In this document: positions 8,243-15,644 of the stretch, piece by piece
How positions within the stretch are numbered: position 1 is the first letter of the stretch
Layout of the letters: each line of letters opens with the position of its first letter
Assembly: GCA_022821085.1 (NCBI GenBank)
Contig: JAJEEG010000007.1
Location: forward strand, 86,916-136,622
Direction of reading: 5' to 3'
DNA: 49,707 nucleotides
From: Candidatus Latescibacterota bacterium
Lineage (GTDB): Bacteria; JAAXHH01
Program-made: the position numbers and the translations under genes
Notes under the pieces: model-generated
The model's input: the letters and a program-made list of their open reading frames with translations, nothing else
What the model was told of the DNA's origin: nothing
Databases searched by the model: none

Positions 8243-9038
8243 CAACACCCATCTATTGAATTCGAAGCAAATGGCGCGGTTCGTCGCGGAGGGGTATCTC
8301 CGTTTCGACGAACTGGTGCCCGACGAGCTGAACCGGGCGGTGAAGGAGGAAATGGACAACCAGGCCATCCCCCGGGAAGAAGCTGGATCGCCCCTGAGCG
8401 CCATCTGGCCGGACGCGGCCGTGGGACGCGTTTTTCGGCTTCCGGAGATCGAAGGCATCATCCACAGTCTGGTCGGACCGGATCCTCTTTACGACCACCA
8501 CGCCGTGCACACTGTAGCGGCAGGCCACCACTTCGGACAGCACTGGCACGCTGACGCGATCATCGACACGCGGCTGCACTTCGACATCCAGTTCATGTAT
8601 TTCGCCCATGACACGCCCCGGGAGATGGGGGGCACGCTGATCCTTCCCGGCAGCCACTACCGCCGCATCAGCGAATCCGACATCGCCCGGTACCACAACT
8701 TCGTGGGCCAGGTGCCGATGATCTGCAAGGCCGGGACGGTGATCGTGCTCCATCACGGCATGTGGCACTGCGCCCAGCCGAATCGCACCGACGAGATGCG
8801 GTACATGTTCAAGCTGCGCCTTAATCCGACAGTCAGGCAGCTCCGGCTTTGGAACACGGAGGACATCGACGATCCGGAAGTCAGCCATATCCTGAGCACG
8901 AACCAGCCGTGGCACGGGAACGAGGAACGCATCGAGCATGTCAACCGGATCCACTTCTGGCGGTTCCTGACCGGCGACGACCAGTTCGACAACCACTACT
9001 GGCTGAGCCGGATCGAAAACGAACCCGAACTGGTGTGA
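8235..9038 (+). CDS. Phytanoyl-CoA dioxygenase (PhyH) family oxygenase 1
   Basis: 267 residues with the double-stranded beta-helix of Fe(II)/2-oxoglutarate oxygenases. The iron ligands are the HxD pair in HWHADAII (His ~105, Asp ~107) and a distal His in WHCAQPNRT (~178); an Arg a few residues later (MRYMFKLR) is the likely 2-oxoglutarate contact. EMGGTLILPGSH is the usual PhyH core strand. Substrate unknown: members hydroxylate lipids, ectoine precursors, antibiotics or alkaloids. A longer open frame extends upstream, but GGAGGTG at 8224-8230 fixes ATG 8235. An APC permease follows after 39 bases. Confidence 0.88.
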   Translation: MADNTHLLNSKQMARFVAEGYLRFDELVPDELNRAVKEEMDNQAIPREEAGSPLSAIWPDAAVGRVFRLPEIEGIIHSLVGPDPLYDHHAVHTVAAGHHFGQHWHADAIIDTRLHFDIQFMYFAHDTPREMGGTLILPGSHYRRISESDIARYHNFVGQVPMICKAGTVIVLHHGMWHCAQPNRTDEMRYMFKLRLNPTVRQLRLWNTEDIDDPEVSHILSTNQPWHGNEERIEHVNRIHFWRFLTGDDQFDNHYWLSRIENEPELV

Positions 9039-9077
9039 TCACCCGGTCCTTGTTTCCAACTCGACGAAAACGCGTTC

Positions 9078-10433
9078 ATGACCACGGGTAACCTGCGCCG
9101 ACAACTGGGAATCTGGCCGACTACGGCCATGGTGATCAGCGGGATGATCGCCGTGGGGATCTTCCTGGTGCCCGCCGGGATGGCCAAGTCGCTGGGATCG
9201 CCCCTGCTGCTGCTCGTCATCTGGCTGGCCATGGCCGGAATGGCCCTTTGCGGATCGCTATGTTTCGGGGAACTGGCCTCCCGATATCCTCAGGCGGGCG
9301 GAGGATACGTCTATCTCCGGGAGGCCTACGGCACGCCGACGGCCTTTCTGTACGGGTGGATGTCCCTGATGGTACTGGACCCGGGCATCACGGCGACCCT
9401 GGCGACCGGGATGGCGAGCTACGCGGGCCATATCTACCCGATGGATCCGGTCGCGATGAAGCTGCTGGCCATCGCCGTGCTGATCGTCCTCACGGGCGTA
9501 AACATCTACGGCGTGCGCATCGGCGCCTGGATCATCGTCCTGCTGACCGTGTTCAAGGTCGGGGTGCTCGCGGTCATCTCCCTCCTGGGGTTCGGACTGG
9601 GACTCGGCGACTGGTCGAACTTTACGCCCTTCGTGGAGCGGCCGGCGGATTCCGGTCCGCTGTTCGGCGCCCTGGCCGGCGGCATCGTGGGGGCCTTCTT
9701 CGCCTTCGCCGGCTGGTGGGACCTGAACAAGGTGGCCGGTGAAATCAAGGACCCGGCGCGCACCCTGCCCCGGGCGCTGCTGCTGGCCGTAGGCATCGTC
9801 GCGTTGACCTATATCGCCACCAGCGCCGTCTTCATGTACCTCGTACCCGTATCCCAGGTCACCAGCGACGAGACCTTCGCGGCCCAGGCCGGCGAGGTGC
9901 TCTTCGGACGCAGCGGCGGAATCCTGTTCTCCTCCGTGGTCATCCTGTCCATCGTCGGCAGCCTGACCGGACTGCTGCTCATGGCGCCGAGGGTTTATTT
10001 CGCCATGGCCAGGGACGGCGTCTTCCTCCGCTTCGCCGGCGCGGTCCATCCCGCCTTCGGCACGCCTTACCGCGCGATCGCCATCCAGGGCGGGCTGGCT
10101 TCGCTGCTGGTGTGGCTGGGGACCTTCAGCCAGATTCTGGATTACTTCATCTTCGTGGCCGTACTGTTCATCGCGCTCACCGTGGCGGGCCTGTTCGTGG
10201 TACGCCGCCGGTCCGCCGAGACGCCTCCCTACCGGACCCCCTTCTATCCCGTCACCCCGGTGCTGTTCCTGATCCTCGCCGCGGTCCTGCTCGTGCTGCT
10301 CTTCGGCAACAGTCCCGTGCAGGCCCTGCTCGGCGTCGGCGTGACGGTCCTGGGGATACCGGTGTACTTTCTCGTATTCAGAAACCAAACCGCGCAGCAA
10401 AGATCGTCAGGAGAAGACCATGGCCTGGATTAA
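9078..10433 (+). CDS. APC superfamily amino acid permease
   Basis: 451 residues, about 12 hydrophobic segments filling almost the whole protein, an inner-membrane secondary transporter. The first helix reads VISGMIAVGIFLVPAGMA, the APC consensus with the unwound Gly-rich stretch of TM1. ASRYPQAGGGYVYLREAYG is the conserved TM2-TM3 loop, and FFAFAGWWDLNKVAGEIKDP the TM6 motif with the E-(I/V)-K/R-(D/N)-P signature. It is most like the LAT/APA-type amino acid transporters. Substrate cannot be assigned. The 3' end overlaps the start of the AhpD-like gene by 14 bases, so the two are probably co-transcribed and translationally coupled. Confidence 0.9.
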   Translation: MTTGNLRRQLGIWPTTAMVISGMIAVGIFLVPAGMAKSLGSPLLLLVIWLAMAGMALCGSLCFGELASRYPQAGGGYVYLREAYGTPTAFLYGWMSLMVLDPGITATLATGMASYAGHIYPMDPVAMKLLAIAVLIVLTGVNIYGVRIGAWIIVLLTVFKVGVLAVISLLGFGLGLGDWSNFTPFVERPADSGPLFGALAGGIVGAFFAFAGWWDLNKVAGEIKDPARTLPRALLLAVGIVALTYIATSAVFMYLVPVSQVTSDETFAAQAGEVLFGRSGGILFSSVVILSIVGSLTGLLLMAPRVYFAMARDGVFLRFAGAVHPAFGTPYRAIAIQGGLASLLVWLGTFSQILDYFIFVAVLFIALTVAGLFVVRRRSAETPPYRTPFYPVTPVLFLILAAVLLVLLFGNSPVQALLGVGVTVLGIPVYFLVFRNQTAQQRSSGEDHGLD

Positions 10434-10998
10434 GACCGTCTCCGCGTCGGATGGGGACGAACGGCTGCTCGCCGCTCTCGAGGCACAGCGCGCGCTCTAT
10501 CCCGCGGAGTACGACACGCCGGTGCATCCCACCGACGATGGCACTTCGGGCATCGTGGCGTCGCATTCGCTGATCCCGGAGGCGCTGCATCACGCCTTTG
10601 CCACCTTCGGCGTGCTGCTGTCGCCGGATCTTCCGCTTTCCCGCAGGCAGCACGAGATGATTTCGACCATCGTCTCCGCGAGAAACCGGTGTGTCTACTG
10701 AATTGACTCGCACGCAGAGTTTCTGCGTCGGGTCACGTTGGACAGCGAACTGGTCGAAGCGATCAAGTACGACTACGACAAGGCGCCGCTGAACACGCAG
10801 GACCGGGCGATGCTGGATTTCGCCATCCGGCTTACCGAGGATGCCACGCAGATCCGGAAGACCGATCTCGAAGGACTGCGGTCCGCGGGGTTCGACGACG
10901 TCGCCATCCTCCAGATCACCCTGATCGCGTCGTGGTTCAACTACATCAACCGCGTCGCGGACGCCCTCGGGGTGGGACGGGACGCGGACGATGCGTAG
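10420..10998 (+). CDS. AhpD-like (carboxymuconolactone decarboxylase family) selenoprotein, in-frame TGA read as selenocysteine
   Basis: Two open segments (to 10698 and from 10702) lie in one frame, separated only by TGA at 10699-10701, codon 94. Read through, the product is 192 residues, a normal length for the peroxidase-related AhpD group. The joined motif is E-x11-C-V-Y-U-x3-H (RQHEMI..., [14 protein letters not shown]), the exact AhpD spacing Glu-x11-Cys-x2-Cys-x3-His with the TGA at the second Cys. The downstream part ([41 protein letters not shown]) is the conserved C-terminal half of the same family. A stem-loop with bacterial SECIS features follows the TGA. GGAGAAG precedes ATG 10420. 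Predicted role: selenol-based (alkyl)hydroperoxide reduction or thiol redox. AhpD-like selenoproteins have been reported from marine metagenomes. A nonsense mutation of a Cys codon is the alternative, less likely given the hairpin. Confidence 0.85.
10705..10734 (+). promoter_or_regulatory. Predicted bacterial SECIS element
   Basis: GACTCG (10705-10710) pairs with CGGGTC (10729-10734, one G-U pair) and ACGCAG (10712-10717) pairs with CTGCGT (10723-10728). Only C10711 is bulged, giving a 12-bp stem with apical loop AGTTT. The loop begins 16 nt after the TGA and has G in its first two positions, matching the published bacterial SECIS consensus (G among the first two loop bases, loop 16-37 nt from UGA). 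The element lies inside the coding frame, as in bacteria. Confidence 0.8.
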
Positions 10999-11034
10999 GA
11001 TGGCGCGCCGGCGGACGGTCCGTACGGCACTGAG

Positions 11035-11065
11035 CCGCGGCGGCTGGGCCTGATCCGCGGGTTTT
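11035..11065. terminator. Possible terminator between convergent genes
   Basis: CCGCGG at 11035-11040 and 11055-11060 can pair and are followed by GTTTT, between the + strand selenoprotein gene and the - strand cyclase gene. Weak evidence only. Confidence 0.25.
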
Positions 11066-11084
11066 AAGGCGATCGTGACCCCGC

Positions 11085-12878
11085 CTACGGCAGTATGGCA
11101 ATGGCCCTGCCCGGTCCGCCGTGATTGTTTTCGAGGCGGGGACTCAGGAAAATGTAGAAGGCGCCTTTCGGCGGAAGCTGCCCGGCGCCAATCAGATACT
11201 CCGTGAAGATCATGTCGTGGTTCACCGCCGCCCAGTGGGTCTTCATCGATTCCACCGGGTCCACCGATCCCATGTCAGGTGCGTCGATGCCCACGTGCCT
11301 GACCCCTTTGCCGGCCAGGTAGGCGATAACGTCCGCGCCCGGCGCCGGCCAGCCTTCGGATGCTCCGTCCAGGGGCGCCTTGACGCTCTGATCCGCCCGG
11401 CCCCGGGCGAATCTGCGGAAGTGGGTATCCGTATGGCCGGTGTGGAACAGCACGACTTCCCCGTTCCCGATATCACCGTATAACGCTTCATGCCGCCTGA
11501 CGTCGTCCAGCGTGATGGCCGGCGAGGCCGGCCAGTCGTCCCGGGAGGTCGTCCCCACGCGGTGCTGCACGTTGATGACCCGGGCAGGCCCCATGAAGTG
11601 GTGCAGGGGAACCTTTTCCGTCGTCATCTCCGTACGCTTCAGCGGACCATGCGCGGCTTCGAACGCCCCAAGCGTCGCGCGGACCGTTTCGCTATACCGG
11701 TTCACATCGAAACCGGGCGGCGGGCCGTAGTGCGCGGGCGGGTCCACGTGGGTCCCCGTGTGGGCGTCCATAATGTGGGTATTGACCCAGTAGGGGCCGA
11801 AGGGACCATCGAAGTAGTTCACGGGCTGCACCCTGGAATAGGGAAAGACATGCCGGCCCACGCCCCTGCCCGGCCACCACACGGGCCGGTCCATGGACAG
11901 CGTCACGGAGAGGTCGACCACCCTTTTGGCCTTTACGGCTTCGAGCAGGCGCGAAGCCAGGGCCGGGTTGATTATGGCCACGGCGCGCGTCTCGACCGTC
12001 GGGGAGTTCTCGTGCTTCACCGGCAGGGCGATGTACAGGGAACCGTTGGGGGTCCTGTCCAGGTTGATCAGTCCCTCCGTGTGGACGGCGCCGTACTTGA
12101 AATGGCCGAGATGGCTTTCCAGGGCGAGGGGGTTCTCGAACATGCCCTGCGGACCCTGCGCCGTATAGTGGGGAGGACCCAGCCCGCCCATGCTCGGGCT
12201 GTCGATGCCCATGAGCCATACGCCCCGGCTCCCCACGTATTCGGCCGCGTCGTAGTCCGGCGCGGGCCATCCGGGGACCGTCCCCTCGACGGGCTCCACG
12301 ATCAGGCGGCGGTCATCCGGCGCGGGCCGGTCGTAGCGGTCGTCGTACCCGCTCCAGTACAGGACGGCGTCGCCCGGTCCGATGGGCCTGTGCGCCGCCT
12401 CGGCGGCCATGACCGCATCCAGGGTGAAGAGTGGGCTTACGCCCGGCGGGGCATGGTCCAGCATGGACCGGCCGTCGATCTTGTAAACCTCGCCCACCAG
12501 TTGCCAGGCCGGGACTTGTTCCACGGTCAGGCCGCCCCAGTAATGGGCGTTCGGCAGCCCGCTGTGCTGGGGAGGCATCATGTGGGCCGGCGTGTCCGTC
12601 TGGGTGGCCGTGTTCTCGTCCAGGATGATCAGGTCCGACGCCCAGGGCCGGTCTCCATGGACGATATAGGGCACGACGAGGGGCTGGTGATGGACCTGTC
12701 CGCCCGGCCAGTACTGGTAATGACGCCCGGATATGACCGGCGAAAGGTCGACCACGTCGTCGGGGCCGACCGGCGTGTACTGGGCGGAGGCCGTCAGGGT
12801 GATGCACTGGATGAGGACGATGAGGGCCAGGCCGCGGCCCCGTCTGGCCGAGCGTGCGTTCTTCTGGATCGGGTACAT
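11085..12878 (-). CDS. Secreted protein with two tandem cyclase (kynurenine-formamidase-like) domains
   Basis: 597 residues beginning with a signal peptide (basic start, LALIVLIQCITL core, cleavage near TASAQ). Two copies of the cyclase family (PF04199) follow, roughly residues 40-305 and 315-597. Each starts with a VDLSxxxS strand and contains the later motifs VLFHTGH/VLYWSGY, GWPAP and a GIDxPxMG strand. The second copy has the intact metal-binding motif HTGTHVDPPAH. The first reads NTATQTDTPAH at the same place, so two of the three histidines are replaced. Family members hydrolyse N-formylkynurenine, cyclic amides or similar substrates using bound metal. Here the second domain should be the active one. 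A periplasmic or exported location is expected. AGGGAG lies upstream of the ATG. Confidence 0.85.
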   Translation of the reverse strand: MYPIQKNARSARRGRGLALIVLIQCITLTASAQYTPVGPDDVVDLSPVISGRHYQYWPGGQVHHQPLVVPYIVHGDRPWASDLIILDENTATQTDTPAHMMPPQHSGLPNAHYWGGLTVEQVPAWQLVGEVYKIDGRSMLDHAPPGVSPLFTLDAVMAAEAAHRPIGPGDAVLYWSGYDDRYDRPAPDDRRLIVEPVEGTVPGWPAPDYDAAEYVGSRGVWLMGIDSPSMGGLGPPHYTAQGPQGMFENPLALESHLGHFKYGAVHTEGLINLDRTPNGSLYIALPVKHENSPTVETRAVAIINPALASRLLEAVKAKRVVDLSVTLSMDRPVWWPGRGVGRHVFPYSRVQPVNYFDGPFGPYWVNTHIMDAHTGTHVDPPAHYGPPPGFDVNRYSETVRATLGAFEAAHGPLKRTEMTTEKVPLHHFMGPARVINVQHRVGTTSRDDWPASPAITLDDVRRHEALYGDIGNGEVVLFHTGHTDTHFRRFARGRADQSVKAPLDGASEGWPAPGADVIAYLAGKGVRHVGIDAPDMGSVDPVESMKTHWAAVNHDMIFTEYLIGAGQLPPKGAFYIFLSPRLENNHGGPGRAIAILP

Positions 12879-13294
12879 GGTGCGCTCCCTGGGATTTCAG
12901 CGGTGTGTAGCCACGGTGAGGGCTGTGACCGGTAGATACGAACCGGTACATGCAGGGCATTTCGATCACCTTGGGTTGGCAGGTATCTTATTCAACGCCT
13001 GTTTACTGGTCGAAACGAACGAGAACGCCGCCAAATTCATCAATCCAACTCGTCCCCAAAGTATGAACCTGCGTACGTGTATAGACTCAGCATTCCTCCA
13101 CTGTAAACAGTCCGGTTTTAGGTCCAATGAAACCGTCGGCAACGAATAACCATTGTTAACCGTCGGGCGACGAATTACAGTAGTTCTTACCAATGAACGC
13201 ATCATGTAATCGAATGATTGACAATACTCTTAAACACGTTAAGTAGACTTTCCGACTACGCCATGTTTTTTATCACGAAACCGCCGGAAAGTAA
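12879..13294. other. Stretch without a recognisable gene
   Basis: About 416 bases, clearly AT-richer than its surroundings after ~12990. Open frames here are short and lack family features or good ribosome sites. A direct repeat (CCGTCGGCAACGAAT at 13133 and CCGTCGGGCGACGAAT at 13160) is the only structure seen. It marks the left end of the AT-rich island that carries the MntA/HepT pair. Confidence 0.5.
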
Positions 13295-13552
13295 ACATTA
13301 TCCGTTGATACCATTGAAAACTGTGTTAAACATACTAAGCAGTTTATAAGGGTTTCCAGTGAAGTTATAACTATTGATGTAACTGGGGAGCTCGAGGGCT
13401 TGTCGTCAGAGGGTGGATCAACACAGCCAAAGATTGAGTACAACGACGCTACCAGATTAATTGAAGAACGTATGCGGAATCTCAAGTGGTTACTGACTCT
13501 TTTCGATGACGATTACAACCAGGAGAATAGTCATGCACACGGCTATCGCTGA
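13295..13552 (+). pseudogene. Open-frame fragment upstream of mntA
   Basis: After TAA at 13292 a frame stays open for 85 codons to TGA 13550-13552. It has an acidic, coding-like translation (SEVITIDVTGELEGL, then TRLIEERMRNLKWLLTLFDDDY) but no ATG or GTG near its beginning. I recognise no family. It overlaps the mntA start by 20 bases. It may be the 3' remnant of a gene truncated during island formation, or chance. Confidence 0.3.
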
Positions 13553-13844
13553 CAAACACGATGAAATCGCCGTCATATGCCGCCGATACGACGTGGTGCG
13601 ACTTGAAGTCTTCGGTTCAGCGGCAAGGGGTACGGATTTTGACCCCGAGGTCAGCGATGCGGATTTCCTGGTGGAATTTACCCGGCAAACCGGGCCATCT
13701 TCACTGGACCAGTATTTCGACTTTCGCGATGCCCTGAGCCGTACACTCAATCGTCCGGTGGATCTGATTGAATCAGGCACCATTCGCAATCCTTATCTCC
13801 AACAGGCGATAGACAGGTCGAAAGAGTTGATATATGCATTATGA
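13533..13844 (+). CDS. mntA: MntA-like nucleotidyltransferase antitoxin
   Basis: 103 residues with the minimal nucleotidyltransferase (MNT) motif GSAARGTDF...SDADFLVEF, i.e. GSx(10)DxD with both catalytic aspartates kept. MNT proteins paired with HepT are antitoxins that AMPylate the HepT toxin. AGGAG at 13521-13525 sits seven bases before ATG 13533, which is therefore preferred over the in-frame start at 13506. The gene overlaps the following hepT by 11 bases, the usual operon arrangement of this module. The surrounding DNA is AT-richer than the rest of the window, consistent with acquisition. Confidence 0.88.
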   Translation: MHTAIADKHDEIAVICRRYDVVRLEVFGSAARGTDFDPEVSDADFLVEFTRQTGPSSLDQYFDFRDALSRTLNRPVDLIESGTIRNPYLQQAIDRSKELIYAL

Positions 13845-14189
13845 CGCTCGCGTACTACTAACAGACGTTGAATTTGCGGCCGCAGATATCGAACGTTATC
13901 TCGAAGGGATTGATAGGACTGCTTTCATTGACGCCGACGAAAAGCAGGCCGCAGTCGAGCGTAAGTTCGAAATCATCGGAGAGGCGCTGAATCGATTACA
14001 TGAAATAGATCCTGAGTTGTCGAAGCCGGATTCCCCAACTGCGTCGCATTGTTGATTTTCGCAATCTTCTGAGCCACGGATATGACCCGTGTGATGCCGG
14101 AACGAGTTTGGACATACGCCGTTAACAACCTGCCAGAACTGCGTCGTATTGTGCAGGCACTGATCATCGAACTGGGGACGTGCGATTAA
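13834..14189 (+). pseudogene. hepT: HepT-like toxin (HEPN RNase), broken by two frameshifts
   Basis: The gene starts at ATG 13834 inside mntA. The first frame gives a HepT N-terminus (YDARVLLTDVEFAAADIERYL, RKFEIIGEALNRL) and stops at 14055. From about 14030 a second frame continues with IPQLRRIVDFRNLLSHGYD, which includes the HEPN RNase motif (R-N-x3-H). From about 14088 a third frame supplies RVMPERVWTYAVNNLPELRRI to TAA 14187-14189. Two single-base insertions, near 14026-14029 and 14085-14088, account for everything. As written the toxin cannot be made in full, and the catalytic RNxxxH is out of frame. Confidence 0.85.
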
Positions 14190-14512
14190 TTACCACTGAT
14201 ATGGTACCCGCCATCTATGCCCGCCTGGTCACCGTGCCGTTCTCCTTTCTTAGATAGGTTTATTCGCGTATCCCTGATTCTGCACGCCTGATTTCAGGCA
14301 TTGCTTACCGTGGGAGTCGAAACCAGGAGAAGTCCGCCCGGCGTACTCTCCTGGAAAAAAAGGTGAAACGCCGAAGGCGACAGGTGCAGGTCTTATCACA
14401 CGTAAACTATTCTCGGGCCAAATTCGGCCGGCAAATATCAAGAAACCGGTGAAGGTGGCAGCCTGGACCACCGCCGATTCACTTCCCCGCACCCATCAAA
14501 GGAGCTTCACCC
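14190..14512. other. Gene-free stretch with hairpins
   Basis: About 323 bases before the Gfo/Idh gene; no coding signal found. GCCTG-ATTT-CAGGC (14286-14299) is a small hairpin. CCAGGAG (14323-14329) pairs with CTCCTGG (14348-14354), with AGT/ACT extending the stem, followed by seven A. The A-run is on the wrong side for a + strand terminator. AAAGGAGCTT near 14498 is the ribosome site of the next gene. Confidence 0.5.
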
Positions 14513-15565
14513 GTGTCTAACCTGCGCGTCGGCATCATCGGACTGGGCGGCATCGCCCGTTCCCACTGCGAAGCCATCACGAACCAGGACGGCGTGGAGA
14601 TCGTGGCAGTAGCCGACCTGCTTGAGGAAAAGCGCCAAGAATACATGGACAAGTACGACATCCCCAGGGGGTACGCCACCCATACGGAACTGCTCGAGGA
14701 CGACGAGGTCGAAGCGGTGGCCGTCGTCCTCGGCCACCAGCTGCACCACCGGCTGACCGTGGACGCCTGCAACGCGGGCAAGCACGTCCTGGTGGAGAAG
14801 CCCATGGCGATCAGCCTGGACCAGTGCGACGACATGATCAGCGCCGCGGCGGCCAACGGCGTCAAGCTCATGGTGGGCCTGACGCAGCACTTCTACGGCA
14901 CCAGCGTCAAGGCCAAGGAAATCCTGGATTCCGGCGTCCTGGGACCGGCTATCACGGGAGTGTGCTACATGTCGAAGAACTGGGGGTACGGCGGTCGCAG
15001 GCCCCAGTACCGCAGCCGGTTCCACGGCGGTGGCATGTGGATGACCAACGGGGTCCACGTGGTGGACCGGCTCTCGTGGGTCATGGCCTCTCAGGCGGTT
15101 TCGGTCTCCGCCAACATCGGCAACCGGGCGCACTACCAGGCCGCGGACGATTCCGCCACGGCCTTCATCCGCTACAAGAATGGCACGTCGGGCGTGGCGG
15201 TGGCCGTCGGCTACGCCGATGGCGGCCCCAACCACGAGTGCCAGGTGATCTGCGCCAACGGATCGCTGCGCTTCAGCGAGTCCGGCGAGAAGTACGTCAG
15301 GGTGGGCAGGGACAACCGGTGGGAGGACGTGCCCTTCGACGACCCGCCCCATCCCATGTACAACGAATGGAAGGGGTTCGTCGAGGCGATCCGCAAGGAT
15401 ACCGAACCGCCCACGCCCGGAGAATGGGGCCGCCACGTCATGGAGATCCTGTTCGCCGCGGAGCAGTCTTCCATTTCCGGCCGGGAGGTGCAACTGGCAA
15501 GCGGAGGACAGTGGACCCACCAGCAGTCCGGCACGCCGGTGAACATCGATCACGGCTGGATCTGA
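14513..15565 (+). CDS. Gfo/Idh/MocA family oxidoreductase 1
   Basis: 350 residues. The N-terminal Rossmann fold begins VGIIGLGGIARSH (GxGxxA-type nucleotide site). GKHVLVEKPMAISL is the family's EKP motif with the catalytic-site lysine, and the C-terminal alpha/beta domain contains the usual mixed sheet (CYMSKNWGYGG, GGMWMTNGVHVVDRLSW with the His of the substrate site). Members oxidise or reduce sugars, inositols or related polyols with NAD(P). The substrate is unknown here. Start is GTG 14513, supported by AAAGGAG seven to ten bases upstream. It is alone on the + strand, with a convergent phosphatase gene downstream. Confidence 0.88.
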   Translation: MSNLRVGIIGLGGIARSHCEAITNQDGVEIVAVADLLEEKRQEYMDKYDIPRGYATHTELLEDDEVEAVAVVLGHQLHHRLTVDACNAGKHVLVEKPMAISLDQCDDMISAAAANGVKLMVGLTQHFYGTSVKAKEILDSGVLGPAITGVCYMSKNWGYGGRRPQYRSRFHGGGMWMTNGVHVVDRLSWVMASQAVSVSANIGNRAHYQAADDSATAFIRYKNGTSGVAVAVGYADGGPNHECQVICANGSLRFSESGEKYVRVGRDNRWEDVPFDDPPHPMYNEWKGFVEAIRKDTEPPTPGEWGRHVMEILFAAEQSSISGREVQLASGGQWTHQQSGTPVNIDHGWI

Positions 15566-15576
15566 CGGGTCTGTTG

Positions 15577-15637
15577 CCCCTTCCCGCGCACCCCTTCCCG
15601 CGCACGCGTACCGTGATTACTGCGCTGATTACTGCGC
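15577..15637 (+). repeat. Two perfect tandem duplications after the Gfo/Idh stop
   Basis: CCCCTTCCCGCGCA occurs twice head-to-tail at 15577-15604 and TGATTACTGCGC twice head-to-tail at 15614-15637. Both lie in the 79-base gap between convergent genes. Confidence 0.85.
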
Positions 15638-15644
15638 GCGGGTA

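Noticed and set aside
11490-12935. 481-codon + strand frame opposite the cyclase gene
   Set aside because: Antisense shadow; the - strand protein has a signal peptide and family motifs in both halves.
13273-13485. 70-codon - strand frame in the AT-rich island
   Set aside because: No ribosome site or family, and the opposite strand shows a longer coding-like frame; at best a fragment.
14190-14512. Intrinsic terminator or tRNA-like element near 14286-14361
   Set aside because: The larger hairpin is followed by A, not T, on the + strand, and no cloverleaf or conserved TPsiC loop could be drawn.
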